DNA of 64,000 nucleotides, taken from the NCBI GenBank assembly GCA_949358305.1, contig OX442314.1, positions 43,656,581 to 43,720,580 of the forward strand, read 5' to 3'. The number at the start of each line of letters is the position of its first letter. Position 1 is the first letter of the stretch. Under the pieces are notes generated by a model, which was not told the DNA's origin, ran no database searches, and saw only the letters and a list, made by a program, of their open reading frames with translations. The DNA is from Strigamia acuminata. Its lineage: Eukaryota; Arthropoda; Chilopoda; Geophilomorpha; Linotaeniidae. This document shows, one piece after another, positions 37,343 through 54,980 of this stretch. The translations under genes and the position numbers were made by a program.

Positions 37343-38965
37343 ATGACAACAGCTAAGACGAATCAAGCCCAAAGATGTCGCCAACTCATTGCTATTCGGT
37401 ACAATTCGCGAGAGGAAGGAAAACACGACACCGTTGTCTTAAACTGCAAGAACGGTGGACGGGTACTAGCCGATAAATGGTTATTGGTTGCCGGAAGTGA
37501 TTATTTCCGTGAAATGTTCAAGCACGACAACATCGAGAACTAAACCAACATTGTTTCATTCCCAGACAGATCCTCCGAAGCGATGGAAATCGTAATTAAA
37601 TACCTCTACGCGCAAGATGTTCCGCTCCTTCCACAAATTCCGGACAATGTGTTGCGAGAAACCTTCATAGCCACAAACATGATGCTCTTGAACGAACTAT
37701 TTGACAACTATTGGATCGAATATACAAACACGGTGACTGTAAACAACTTTGTCAACATTTGGCACTTGGCGGAACTGTTCAACAAACACGAAGTGATCGA
37801 AAACGTCCGACAGTTCGTTTGCCATCACACGACACTGATCTCAGACACCGACGAACTTGGCAAAATCACAGCCGAACAAATGGCAAGTTTATCTAAAATG
37901 CAGAAATGCAATAATTCCGGCGACTTTATTGCGTTCAACTTAAATTGGATTATCAAGTCACCCGGGTTGGAATGCAAGACCGCACGTCTCCTGAATTACA
38001 CGTCTCAGTGCCGTATAGACAAATTGTCGGACTATTCGCTTCGCCAACTATTATCATCCGACGTTGTGACTGAATCGGCAGAAATTTACGGCGCAGTGAG
38101 CAAAGCAGTTGCTCCGAGGTGGTTAACTACGTCATCGAGGCGAGTCGAACTAAACGCCTTTGAAGTAATAAGCGGAAACTGCTTCCATAAATATTCTTAT
38201 TTAAACCACGAGGAGTGGCAATGTAAGGACGCTTGGGATCACATCAGCGCAACATCGAACTGGTATCCGGTTATTTCGGCAAAAAGAAAAGTTATTTACT
38301 TTATCCGGAATCCAAATCGCTCTGGAATTCGAGCAATTGATGCGTGCACGGGTCAGAAATTCGCCCAACCCGAAAACGTTGCTGTGTATAACGGCGATAT
38401 TAATGTTGCATTCGGAACCGAAAATCGTACGGAGTTCTATTTTAGACGAACACTTTCCAGTTATTCGAAGTTTGATTATTACGAAATGGAATGGAGTGTC
38501 ACTCATTTCGATGATGATATTTCGAATTACAAACGTTTGCTTTTAGCAACCGAAGATGGGAGGTTTTATTTCGACGTAGACGAGTTGCACATAAAGCTCG
38601 TTAACTGGGTGTCTGACACTTGTGAAACGAAGGAGAAATTACCGGGCAATTGGCAAAGCGTTCGGTGTAAAAGCCGTGTCGTAAATCGTTTTGAAAAGTT
38701 GATTTTTGTTCAACAAATCCCAAATCGCAGTTTGTTAATTTACGACATCGAAACTGATTGCTGGAGTGTTGTTCCATCGCCGAATGTCGATGGTCACGTT
38801 TTCTTGTATGTCCCTTACGACGACGACTGCCTGATATTCACAAAAACAGACGTGGCGTACAATGTGTATTCGTTAAACACGATGACCAAAGTGAATGAAT
38901 ACAAGAAACCAACAAAATTTGATGGGTGCATCCATTTTGACGTTAGTGTTGAACAGCAGAACTGA
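37343..38965 (+). pseudogene. intronless BTB/BACK (kelch-like) gene with an in-frame TAA at codon 67
   Basis: Proteins of this type commonly act as substrate adaptors of cullin-3 ubiquitin ligases. The frame starts at ATG 37343 (A at -3) and would encode 540 residues, but codon 67 (37541-37543) is TAA. Reading through, the same frame continues ACC AAC ATT and completes a normal BTB fold: HDTVVLNC, LLVAGSDYFREMF before the stop; PDRSSEAMEIVIKYLYAQ after it. A BACK-like helical region follows (about 130-260), then a beta-rich C-terminal half resembling a degenerate kelch propeller (about 290-530). There are no introns, unlike the ClC-7 neighbour, which suggests retroposition or an intron-poor family. 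The next ATG, at 37583, would give a 460-residue product without an intact BTB domain. Poly(A) signal at 39037-39042. It may be a young nonsense allele, a read-through gene or a sequence error. Confidence 0.7.
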
Positions 38966-39746
38966 ATTCGTTTACTGTACATTCGCTTTTTCTACTTCTA
39001 CTTCTACTTTCTACTTTTTCTACTTTATACTGTGAGAATAAAACTTTTGAAACATATTTCAACACGTACAATACTAGTAATAATAATATTAATTCCATTA
39101 ACTTATACTCCTTCATGACACATTGACGTCTGAAATACAGGCGTATTTTGAACTTTTTTTTCGTCTTACGATGTTATCACACTCCTCCTTTGATCAATCC
39201 GCAGTTACAAGAAATGGGATGTAATTGAATGTAAAAGTAAATAAATGTAAACAAATAAAATAAATTTAAATTAGAGTGTTCAACTAAATACCACGAAAGT
39301 CCCGTGGAAATCCCCGAATTTCTGATCGACGTTGTTGGCCCAGCTGGATGTTGCCTCGATTTTGGATCCCAAGCCACTCGTAATTTTTCACCACTATACG
39401 ATCAGCCATCGCTCAACCATCATGACAGCAACACCCTTGATTATCACACATTCACGTTTTCATTTAATCATCTGTGATTGAAGAATTTACAAACTCTGAA
39501 TCATTTTGCTTCATAGATACAACACCAGGTGTCGCACCACGCGTTTATTCAAAAACAATACACATCCGAACAATGAAATAAAATTGCAGACAAATAATTT
39601 TTTTTAAAACAAAATAAAATAATTATCAACAAGACGAAACGAAACAATTTATTCGATCGACATTTCAGATTTGCCGCGTGACGCCCTGTTCTTCAACTGC
39701 ATCTTGGGATAGAAACTACCTTTGTGGCATTGGCCAGGACCTCGTG
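38966..39746 (+). other. BTB 3' UTR and intergenic DNA, copy B
   Basis: Same as 4581-5361. The BTB poly(A) signal is at 39037-39042; no other gene seen. Confidence 0.5.
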
Positions 39747-39756
39747 GTCACGTGTC
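39747..39756 (+). promoter_or_regulatory. E-box resembling a CLEAR element, copy B
   Basis: GTCACGTGTC, identical to 5362-5371, about 110 bp before the predicted exon 1 donor at 39858. Confidence 0.4.
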
Positions 39757-40152
39757 AGCTGTTGATAAACACATTTCAGAAAGTCACATTAATTCTCACT
39801 CCATAACACCGACATTTGTTTCGTTTTAAAGTGTTGTTGGCGTCACCTCTCATCGTCGTAAGTACTTTTTTGAACTTCTTGCTAAATTTTTATTTCATTA
39901 TTACTGACTTTTTCTACTCATTTAAGCAGACCCAAGCAATTAACAATGCAATCACACCGGAAATCACCATATTCACGTTTCCATAATGAAATAGTACAAA
40001 AATCACATCATGTAATTTATTATATTTAGAAAATATATGCCAATATTTTTAAAAAATCTATTTTCCTATTTCAGAACCTTCGGGAAACGACTGTACAAGC
40101 GGAATACTTTGGACCAACGAGTCCAGGCCATGCAGAAGAAATCCCTGTTGAA

Positions 40153-44234
<4,082 letters not shown>

Positions 44235-46368
44235 ATTTGTACAGTGTTACGTAATTTATAAACTTTTTAAATAATATAACCTTTGTGTTTGGCTCGGTAC
44301 GAAACGTACAGTTAAAAATGAAGGAATAAATTTTTTTAATTAAAAAATTGTCAATTTTTGATTTTTATCAACTGTTTTTACTTTGAAATTGCAAGAGCAG
44401 ATGCGCAGTCATTTTAAATCGGCTACAAATCGTAACCACTTATTGAACATGGTTGTGTATTGCCGGTAGTTATCGAATATTTTTTAATATTTCAATAAGA
44501 TTTCAAAAAAAAAAATAAAAATTAAAAGAAGAAGAAGAATGAAAACTGGCAAAAAAAATGAAAAAAAAACTAGAAATGCTCAAAGAATATCGTAAAAAGA
44601 ATGAAAAATTGCCAAAAATATGGTAAAAACAATGAAAAAGGACAAAAAATATCAAAATCTCCCAAAAAATCAAAGTCACTACGAATAAAAAGCAACAAAC
44701 GGCGTGAAAGCTGTATATCCCGGTTCGCCATTTTGACTCACGCCATATTGGAATGCGGCTCTGCTCTGGGCAGCGCCTAACTCTCTCTTTCTGATTCATG
44801 TAATCGCTGTATTCTTCCTGCGTGTCGAAATGATCGGTCCTTTCTTGTTGCCCATGTCCATTCTCGTGTAATCTGCAGTCTCAGGTGCGCTGAATTCAAA
44901 AAGTTTGTCATCACTCATCAGCAATTTTAATTTCGTCACAAAGACAAACGTCGTTTCACCAACCCGGCAGGGATAACATTCCGCATAGCTTAACTATCTT
45001 GGCGGCTGCAATCGAATTAATTATAATAAATTATACGTGCGGATTTTGATGGTTTGAAAATTACATTTTTTCGTCGATCGCTCGATCGATCGGCGACTTG
45101 GGCGAAGGAAGCTGCTGCTCGATTGACGGTCGAGTCGAGTCGAATCGAATCGAATCGAAGCGCCCACCCTGTCCCTGTACGACTCTCTGTTCCTGAATTT
45201 TTCAGATTTATTCGTAATCATCCTGAAAAGAAATACTGTATTTTATTTATTTATTTATTTATTTATTTCTTAATTGTTTTAAATAAAAATAAAAATTTGA
45301 ATTTTATATTTTTCGTTTACTTCTTTCGGTTTTTCGAAATAAGCCTAATTTCGTTGTTTCTCCCCTTACCTGGTAGTTAGTGTTGGTAAATAATCTCCAA
45401 TGTCCAATGCCGTAAATGCTCTATCTCATCTTGGATTTTCTTTCCTCGGAATTATAAACTTAATTCCATCCACGATTTCATCCAACTTGATCAACGAGCA
45501 TGTTTGCGAGAGGAGAGTTGCATTTTGCCAAATACTACTTGGGGTCTCGTGATCTCGTGATCTCGGATCGGGAGCAAGTGCGTGTGACGTCACGAACTAT
45601 GCTTTTTCACAAATTGGCATAGGTTAACAATGACATGTGGTTGTTAAGCCTATTTGTGTGGAGATAGAATTGTGAACTAACACCGGCACTTGATTTGAAT
45701 TGAATGTTTTGTTTTGTGCAACATTATATAATAAATTATTGCATTGAATGAAATTAATCTTTTGAAAATAATTCAGATTAATAAATTTGCTAAAATTAAA
45801 ATGAAAATTTGGAGGAAATGATGAAATGTGCTGATGAAATAAACGTATAAATATTTTGTATTTTCAGATTAAGATTCCAGAAAATTAGCTGGAAAATGGA
45901 TAAATGGATAAGGACATGACATGAAATTGAATTTGTATTGAATTTGTGTTGAGATTTGCATTAAAGTTTTAATTAAAGTTGAATTTTTTGATTTGATTTT
46001 GATTGAATGTTTTGTGCAACATATTGCATTACATTAATTAAAAATACAATAAAATAAAATAAACTAAACAAAATGAATATATTGAATAAAAAATCTTGGC
46101 GAATAGAATAAATTATACACAGTATTCACGATTCCATGGGAACCGAGTAACAATTGATTGCTCATCTTTGCCAGGGCTCAGCCCCGGCCAACCGTCAAAC
46201 CGTCACCACGCATCAGCAACTCTATCTCTGCAAGTTTGCAACAGTAATTAGAGAATTAACGAAATTCGAAAAAATCAATAAATTTAGAGAAAATTAGGCT
46301 TTTATTTCCAACTTTTAAATGCTGATAAAATGTTGTGTTAAAACGTTGCAAAAGATGTCTACCGTTCT
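44235..46368 (+). other. 3' flank of unit B1
   Basis: As the A1 flank, except T at 45769 where A1 has C, although the 17-bp insertion is absent. Confidence 0.6.
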
Positions 46369-47312
46369 GCCTCGAATAAACGCCGGGGCGTTTAATAGTT
46401 TTTCTGACTCATCCCACCCGGCGCTTATTCAGGCCCGGCGCGTAACTGAAAAATCGCCGATTTTTCTCTAAAAATAATCATTTTTCCTTAAAAATGATCA
46501 TTTTTTCATAAAATCACCGATTTTTTCCTACAAATGATCACTTTTTTCACAAAAATCACCGATTTTTTCCGAAAAATCGCCGATTGTTCTTTAAAAATGG
46601 TCATTTTTCCTTAAAAATGGTCATTTTTCCTTAAAAATGGTCATTTTTCCTTAAAAATGGTCATTTTTCCTTAAAATTGGTCATTTTTCCTTAAAAATGG
46701 TCATTTTTTCATAAAATTACCGATTTTTTCCTAAAAATGATCACTTTTTCCTAAAAAATCACCGATTTCTTTTTAAAAATGATCATTTTTTCATAAAAAT
46801 CACCGATTTTTTTCCTACAAATGATCACTTTTTTCATAAAAATCACCGATTTTTTCCTAAAAATCGCCGATTTTTCTCTAAAAATGGTCATTTTTCCTTA
46901 AAATTGGTCATTTTTCCTTAAAAATGGTCATTTTTTCATAAAATCACCGATTTTTTATTAAAAATAATCACTTTTTTCTAAAAAATCACCGATTTCTTTT
47001 TAAAAATGATCATTTTTTCATAAAAATCAACGATTTTCCCTAAACATGATCATTTTTTGCTCAAAAATTATCATTTTTTTTTCAAAAATTATTATTTTTT
47101 CGTAAAAATTATCATTTTTTCGTAAAAATTATCATTTTTTCGTAAAAATTATCATTTTTTCGTAAAAATTATCATTTTTTCGTAAAAACCACCGATTTTT
47201 CCTAAAAATCACCGATTTTCCCTAAACATGATCATTTTTTGCTCAAAAATTATCATTTTTTCGTAAAAATCAGTGACGTTTTGAGACCCGGCGTTTATTC
47301 GGGGCCGGCGAC
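46369..47312 (+). mobile_element. inverted-end minisatellite element, unit B1
   Basis: Same as 11984-12927; the minisatellite is 46447-47280. Confidence 0.5.
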
Positions 47313-47323
47313 AATTGCTGAAA

Positions 47324-49607
47324 TGCACAAAAAGGCATCCAAGGTTCTAGAAGCCGTTATTGTGGCCATGATAACCGCAACGGTGGGATTCGTATCAATA
47401 TACCTGCTAAATGACTGCCAACAAATAGGACAAGATCCCACAAATTTTCCAACTCAGGTATATCACCTAAATGATTTCTAAAATTAACAATTTGCAACAA
47501 ACTTGCAACATTTTTTTCTCCAGTTCTACTGCGGAGACGGCGAATACAACGCCGTAGCTGCCCTTTGGTTCCAAACACCGGAAGCGAGTGTCAGAAGTCT
47601 GTTCCACGACCCAGGCCGTAAGTTCTCTCATTAAACGATTGGCTGGTTATGATACATATCTCTGTTTACTTTCTTCTAGGTTCACATAAACCACTTTCAT
47701 TAGCAATATTCTTTGTTTTGTACTTCCTTCTGTCGTGCTGCACTTACGGCTTAGGGATTCCTAGCGGCCTTTTCATCCCATCCTTATTAACGGGTGCAGC
47801 TTGGGGTCGGTTAGTAGGAATAATATTGCAAGTTTGGAACCCTTCGCTTGTGAGTACTTGCTAATTATTACTCTTAAGACAGAAATGTATGTTTAGAAAT
47901 TTGTATTTTGCTTCAACAGAATATGCCTGGAAAGTATGCGCTTGTAGGAGCTGCAGCTCAGCTTGGGGGAGTCGTGCGAATGACTCTTAGTCTGACAGTA
48001 ATAATGATCGAAGCAACTGGTAATATAACCTTTGGTTTGCCGCTCATGATCGTGGTAGTGACTGCAAAATGGGTTGGTGATTATTTTAACGAGGTAACAA
48101 AACATCCGATGCATTCAAACTTCCAACTTCAATTATCTTCTTAAATCATTTAAAGAAGTAGGGAAAAATATGAAACGAAATTATTTCTGTAATCTGTTTT
48201 AGGGTATTTATGACATGCACATTCATCTCGCCAACGTACCGCTTTTAACTTGGGAACCGCCGCCATTGGTACACAATATCTATGCAAGGTAAATAAATAT
48301 ACAGAAAAATTATACACAGTCGATTTATAACGAATCGCGATATAACAAATACCTAAAAATGGTTGGCGAGCCATAGAACGGCATGTTAAAAAAAAATTCA
48401 ATATTCTCGTTATAACGAATCGATTTTTTGGGTACTTTGCAATTTGTTATAACGAGTTTCGACTTATATCGATCATTTAGATTTTATATATGAATTTAAA
48501 TTTAACTTACCATAAATTTAATTTAAACAGCGAAGTAATGAGTCATCCTGTGATAGCCTTTGAAGGAGTAGTAAAAGTCGGCAATGTTGTTAAAGTTCTG
48601 CTAGAGGAAACTCACAACGGATTTCCAATCGTTCAGCCGACTTTGGTCGATTCAGTAAATTAATTTTCATTTCATTTAATGCGAATAATTACCGTAAACT
48701 TTTTTTTAATTTTTAAATTTAGTCTAGCAACATGGAAGGACACTACGGAGGCATGATTCTTCGGTCACAATTAATAACGCTTCTGCAAGCAAGGGTAATG
48801 GGATTGCACAGCTCTGAATACAAACTTGAACCAAGGATAACATGTACACATATCCACGATTTATTTCCTATTGATTCGTTGTTTTGTGCGCTGATTGGAT
48901 GACTGCAGTCTCGTTTCATGCATTGCTTGCCAATAAGAATGTTTGTTACTCGTTGTAATCCCAGAATACAGTGCATGTGGATGATGTCCAATTGTCCATG
49001 TTATCCTTTATTCATGATACAAATCAAACATTTTTGTTACCCGCCCCACATTCAACGCACAGTTTAAGAAGCCCTGCTCTTGTCGATTTCCATTAACGAT
49101 TGATTTCCATACCCAAATTCAGGCTTTCATTGAACTCGAAGACGGCGTCAACAACAAACCAATCACCTTGGAGAATTTTAGGGCAAATTATCCGGTTACA
49201 CCGTCAATAGAAGTATAAATATACAATTTCATTAAAAAAGAAAAAAAACCTTTTTTATGATTATTAATTTTTACTTGTAGGATGTGATTGAAAAATTGAA
49301 ACCGGGAGATGATAATTACTACATAGATTTACATCCGTACATCAACCCTGCGGCCCATGTCGTTTTAGCGGTAATAAATGGTAATTTTTTAACGAATTAT
49401 ACTAACTCCAGGGTCTATTTTGCGCAGTCGGCATCGCTACCGAGGATATTCACTCTCTTCCGCGGGTTGGGATTGCGGCATTTGACTGTCGTTACAGAAC
49501 GCAACGAAGTGATAGGAATAGTGACGAGGAAAGATTTGGCTCGCTACAGAATGAGCACAAAGGGAGGACAAGCGGCTTTAGAAGAATTACAAATTTCTAT
49601 GGGTTAA
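47324..49607 (+). pseudogene. CLCN7: 5'-truncated ClC-7 copy, unit B2
   Basis: Residues 324-726 with junction ATG at 47323, Ala327 and Cys419, all splice sites kept; exons as A2 plus 34385. Poly(A) signal at 49698-49703. Confidence 0.85.
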
Positions 49608-51741
49608 ATTTGTACAGTGTTACGTAATTTATAAACTTTTTAAATAATATAACCTTTGTGTTTGGCTCGGTACGAAACGTACAGTTAAAAATGAAGGAAT
49701 AAATTTTTTTAATTAAAAAATTGTCAATTTTTGATTTTTATCAACTGTTTTTACTTTGAAATTGCAAGAGCAGATGCGCAGTCATTTTAAATCGGCTACA
49801 AATCGTAACCACTTATTGAACATGGTTGTGTATTGCCGGTAGTTATCGAATATTTTTTAATATTTCAATAAGATTTCAAAAAAAAAAATAAAAATTAAAA
49901 GAAGAAGAAGAATGAAAACTGGCAAAAAAAATGAAAAAAAAACTAGAAATGCTCAAAGAATATCGTAAAAAGAATGAAAAATTGCCAAAAATATGGTAAA
50001 AACAATGAAAAAGGACAAAAAATATCAAAATCTCCCAAAAAATCAAAGTCACTACGAATAAAAAGCAACAAACGGCGTGAAAGCTGTATATCCCGGTTCG
50101 CCATTTTGACTCACGCCATATTGGAATGCGGCTCTGCTCTGGGCAGCGCCTAACTCTCTCTTTCTGATTCATGTAATCGCTGTATTCTTCCTGCGTGTCG
50201 AAATGATCGGTCCTTTCTTGTTGCCCATGTCCATTCTCGTGTAATCTGCAGTCTCAGGTGCGCTGAATTCAAAAAGTTTGTCATCACTCATCAGCAATTT
50301 TAATTTCGTCACAAAGACAAACGTCGTTTCACCAACCCGGCAGGGATAACATTCCGCATAGCTTAACTATCTTGGCGGCTGCAATCGAATTAATTATAAT
50401 AAATTATACGTGCGGATTTTGATGGTTTGAAAATTACATTTTTTCGTCGATCGCTCGATCGATCGGCGACTTGGGCGAAGGAAGCTGCTGCTCGATTGAC
50501 GGTCGAGTCGAGTCGAATCGAATCGAATCGAAGCGCCCACCCTGTCCCTGTACGACTCTCTGTTCCTGAATTTTTCAGATTTATTCGTAATCATCCTGAA
50601 AAGAAATACTGTATTTTATTTATTTATTTATTTATTTATTTCTTAATTGTTTTAAATAAAAATAAAAATTTGAATTTTATATTTTTCGTTTACTTCTTTC
50701 GGTTTTTCGAAATAAGCCTAATTTCGTTGTTTCTCCCCTTACCTGGTAGTTAGTGTTGGTAAATAATCTCCAATGTCCAATGCCGTAAATGCTCTATCTC
50801 ATCTTGGATTTTCTTTCCTCGGAATTATAAACTTAATTCCATCCACGATTTCATCCAACTTGATCAACGAGCATGTTTGCGAGAGGAGAGTTGCATTTTG
50901 CCAAATACTACTTGGGGTCTCGTGATCTCGTGATCTCGGATCGGGAGCAAGTGCGTGTGACGTCACGAACTATGCTTTTTCACAAATTGGCATAGGTTAA
51001 CAATGACATGTGGTTGTTAAGCCTATTTGTGTGGAGATAGAATTGTGAACTAACACCGGCACTTGATTTGAATTGAATGTTTTGTTTTGTGCAACATTAT
51101 ATAATAAATTATTGCATTGAATGAAATTAATCTTTTGAAAACAATTCAGATTAATAAATTTGCTAAAATTAAAATGAAAATTTGGAGGAAATGATGAAAT
51201 GTGCTGATGAAATAAACGTATAAATATTTTGTATTTTCAGATTAAGATTCCAGAAAATTAGCTGGAAAATGGATAAATGGATAAGGACATGACATGAAAT
51301 TGAATTTGTATTGAATTTGTGTTGAGATTTGCATTAAAGTTTTAATTAAAGTTGAATTTTTTGATTTGATTTTGATTGAATGTTTTGTGCAACATATTGC
51401 ATTACATTAATTAAAAATACAATAAAATAAAATAAACTAAACAAAATGAATATATTGAATAAAAAATCTTGGCGAATAGAATAAATTATACACAGTATTC
51501 ACGATTCCATGGGAACCGAGTAACAATTGATTGCTCATCTTTGCCAGGGCTCAGCCCCGGCCAACCGTCAAACCGTCACCACGCATCAGCAACTCTATCT
51601 CTGCAAGTTTGCAACAGTAATTAGAGAATTAACGAAATTCGAAAAAATCAATAAATTTAGAGAAAATTAGGCTTTTATTTCCAACTTTTAAATGCTGATA
51701 AAATGTTGTGTTAAAACGTTGCAAAAGATGTCTACCGTTCT
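49608..51741 (+). other. 3' flank of unit B2
   Basis: Short form without the 17-bp insertion, C at 51142 (GAAAACAATT). No gene seen. Confidence 0.6.
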
Positions 51742-52685
51742 GCCTCGAATAAACGCCGGGGCGTTTAATAGTTTTTCTGACTCATCCCACCCGGCGCTTA
51801 TTCAGGCCCGGCGCGTAACTGAAAAATCGCCGATTTTTCTCTAAAAATAATCATTTTTCCTTAAAAATGATCATTTTTTCATAAAATCACCGATTTTTTC
51901 CTACAAATGATCACTTTTTTCACAAAAATCACCGATTTTTTCCGAAAAATCGCCGATTGTTCTTTAAAAATGGTCATTTTTCCTTAAAAATGGTCATTTT
52001 TCCTTAAAAATGGTCATTTTTCCTTAAAAATGGTCATTTTTCCTTAAAATTGGTCATTTTTCCTTAAAAATGGTCATTTTTTCATAAAATTACCGATTTT
52101 TTCCTAAAAATGATCACTTTTTCCTAAAAAATCACCGATTTCTTTTTAAAAATGATCATTTTTTCATAAAAATCACCGATTTTTTTCCTACAAATGATCA
52201 CTTTTTTCATAAAAATCACCGATTTTTTCCTAAAAATCGCCGATTTTTCTCTAAAAATGGTCATTTTTCCTTAAAATTGGTCATTTTTCCTTAAAAATGG
52301 TCATTTTTTCATAAAATCACCGATTTTTTATTAAAAATAATCACTTTTTTCTAAAAAATCACCGATTTCTTTTTAAAAATGATCATTTTTTCATAAAAAT
52401 CAACGATTTTCCCTAAACATGATCATTTTTTGCTCAAAAATTATCATTTTTTTTTCAAAAATTATTATTTTTTCGTAAAAATTATCATTTTTTCGTAAAA
52501 ATTATCATTTTTTCGTAAAAATTATCATTTTTTCGTAAAAATTATCATTTTTTCGTAAAAACCACCGATTTTTCCTAAAAATCACCGATTTTCCCTAAAC
52601 ATGATCATTTTTTGCTCAAAAATTATCATTTTTTCGTAAAAATCAGTGACGTTTTGAGACCCGGCGTTTATTCGGGGCCGGCGAC
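51742..52685 (+). mobile_element. inverted-end minisatellite element, unit B2
   Basis: Same as 11984-12927; the minisatellite is 51820-52653. Confidence 0.5.
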
Positions 52686-52696
52686 AATTGCTGAAA

Positions 52697-54980
52697 TGCA
52701 CAAAAAGGCATCCAAGGTTCTAGAAGCCGTTATTGTGGCCATGATAACCGCAACGGTGGGATTCGTATCAATATACCTGCTAAATGACTGCCAACAAATA
52801 GGACAAGATCCCACAAATTTTCCAACTCAGGTATATCACCTAAATGATTTCTAAAATTAACAATTTGCAACAAACTTGCAACATTTTTTTCTCCAGTTCT
52901 ACTGCGGAGACGGCGAATACAACGCCGTAGCTGCCCTTTGGTTCCAAACACCGGAAGCGAGTGTCAGAAGTCTGTTCCACGACCCAGGCCGTAAGTTCTC
53001 TCATTAAACGATTGGCTGGTTATGATACATATCTCTGTTTACTTTCTTCTAGGTTCACATAAACCACTTTCATTAGCAATATTCTTTGTTTTGTACTTCC
53101 TTCTGTCGTGCTGCACTTACGGCTTAGGGATTCCTAGCGGCCTTTTCATCCCATCCTTATTAACGGGTGCAGCTTGGGGTCGGTTAGTAGGAATAATATT
53201 GCAAGTTTGGAACCCTTCGCTTGTGAGTACTTGCTAATTATTACTCTTAAGACAGAAATGTATGTTTAGAAATTTGTATTTTGCTTCAACAGAATATGCC
53301 TGGAAAGTATGCGCTTGTAGGAGCTGCAGCTCAGCTTGGGGGAGTCGTGCGAATGACTCTTAGTCTGACAGTAATAATGATCGAAGCAACTGGTAATATA
53401 ACCTTTGGTTTGCCGCTCATGATCGTGGTAGTGACTGCAAAATGGGTTGGTGATTATTTTAACGAGGTAACAAAACATCCGATGCATTCAAACTTCCAAC
53501 TTCAATTATCTTCTTAAATCATTTAAAGAAGTAGGGAAAAATATGAAACGAAATTATTTCTGTAATCTGTTTTAGGGTATTTATGACATGCACATTCATC
53601 TCGCCAACGTACCGCTTTTAACTTGGGAACCGCCGCCATTGGTACACAATATCTATGCAAGGTAAATAAATATACAGAAAAATTATACACAGTCGATTTA
53701 TAACGAATCGCGATATAACAAATACCTAAAAATGGTTGGCGAGCCATAGAACGGCATGTTAAAAAAAAATTCAATATTCTCGTTATAACGAATCGATTTT
53801 TTGGGTACTTTGCAATTTGTTATAACGAGTTTCGACTTATATCGATCATTTAGATTTTATATATGAATTTAAATTTAACTTACCATAAATTTAATTTAAA
53901 CAGCGAAGTAATGAGTCATCCTGTGATAGCCTTTGAAGGAGTAGTAAAAGTCGGCAATGTTGTTAAAGTTCTGCTAGAGGAAACTCACAACGGATTTCCA
54001 ATCGTTCAGCCGACTTTGGTCGATTCAGTAAATTAATTTTCATTTCATTTAATGCGAATAATTACCGTAAACTTTTTTTTAATTTTTAAATTTAGTCTAG
54101 CAACATGGAAGGACACTACGGAGGCATGATTCTTCGGTCACAATTAATAACGCTTCTGCAAGCAAGGGTAATGGGATTGCACAGCTCTGAATACAAACTT
54201 GAACCAAGGATAACATGTACACATATCCACGATTTATTTCCTATTGATTCGTTGTTTTGTGCGCTGATTGGATGACTGCAGTCTCGTTTCATGCATTGCT
54301 TGCCAATAAGAATGTTTGTTACTCGTTGTAATCCCAGAATACAGTGCATGTGGATGATGTCCAATTGTCCATGTTATCCTTTATTCATGATACAAATCAA
54401 ACATTTTTGTTACCCGCCCCACATTCAACGCACAGTTTAAGAAGCCCTGCTCTTGTCGATTTCCATTAACGATTGATTTCCATACCCAAATTCAGGCTTT
54501 CATTGAACTCGAAGACGGCGTCAACAACAAACCAATCACCTTGGAGAATTTTAGGGCAAATTATCCGGTTACACCGTCAATAGAAGTATAAATATACAAT
54601 TTCATTAAAAAAGAAAAAAAACCTTTTTTATGATTATTAATTTTTACTTGTAGGATGTGATTGAAAAATTGAAACCGGGAGATGATAATTACTACATAGA
54701 TTTACATCCGTACATCAACCCTGCGGCCCATGTCGTTTTAGCGGTAATAAATGGTAATTTTTTAACGAATTATACTAACTCCAGGGTCTATTTTGCGCAG
54801 TCGGCATCGCTACCGAGGATATTCACTCTCTTCCGCGGGTTGGGATTGCGGCATTTGACTGTCGTTACAGAACGCAACGAAGTGATAGGAATAGTGACGA
54901 GGAAAGATTTGGCTCGCTACAGAATGAGCACAAAGGGAGGACAAGCGGCTTTAGAAGAATTACAAATTTCTATGGGTTAA
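52697..54980 (+). pseudogene. CLCN7: 5'-truncated ClC-7 copy, unit B3
   Basis: As the A3 copy plus 34385: junction ATG at 52696, intact exons 11'-20 and derived Ala327 and Cys419. Confidence 0.85.
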
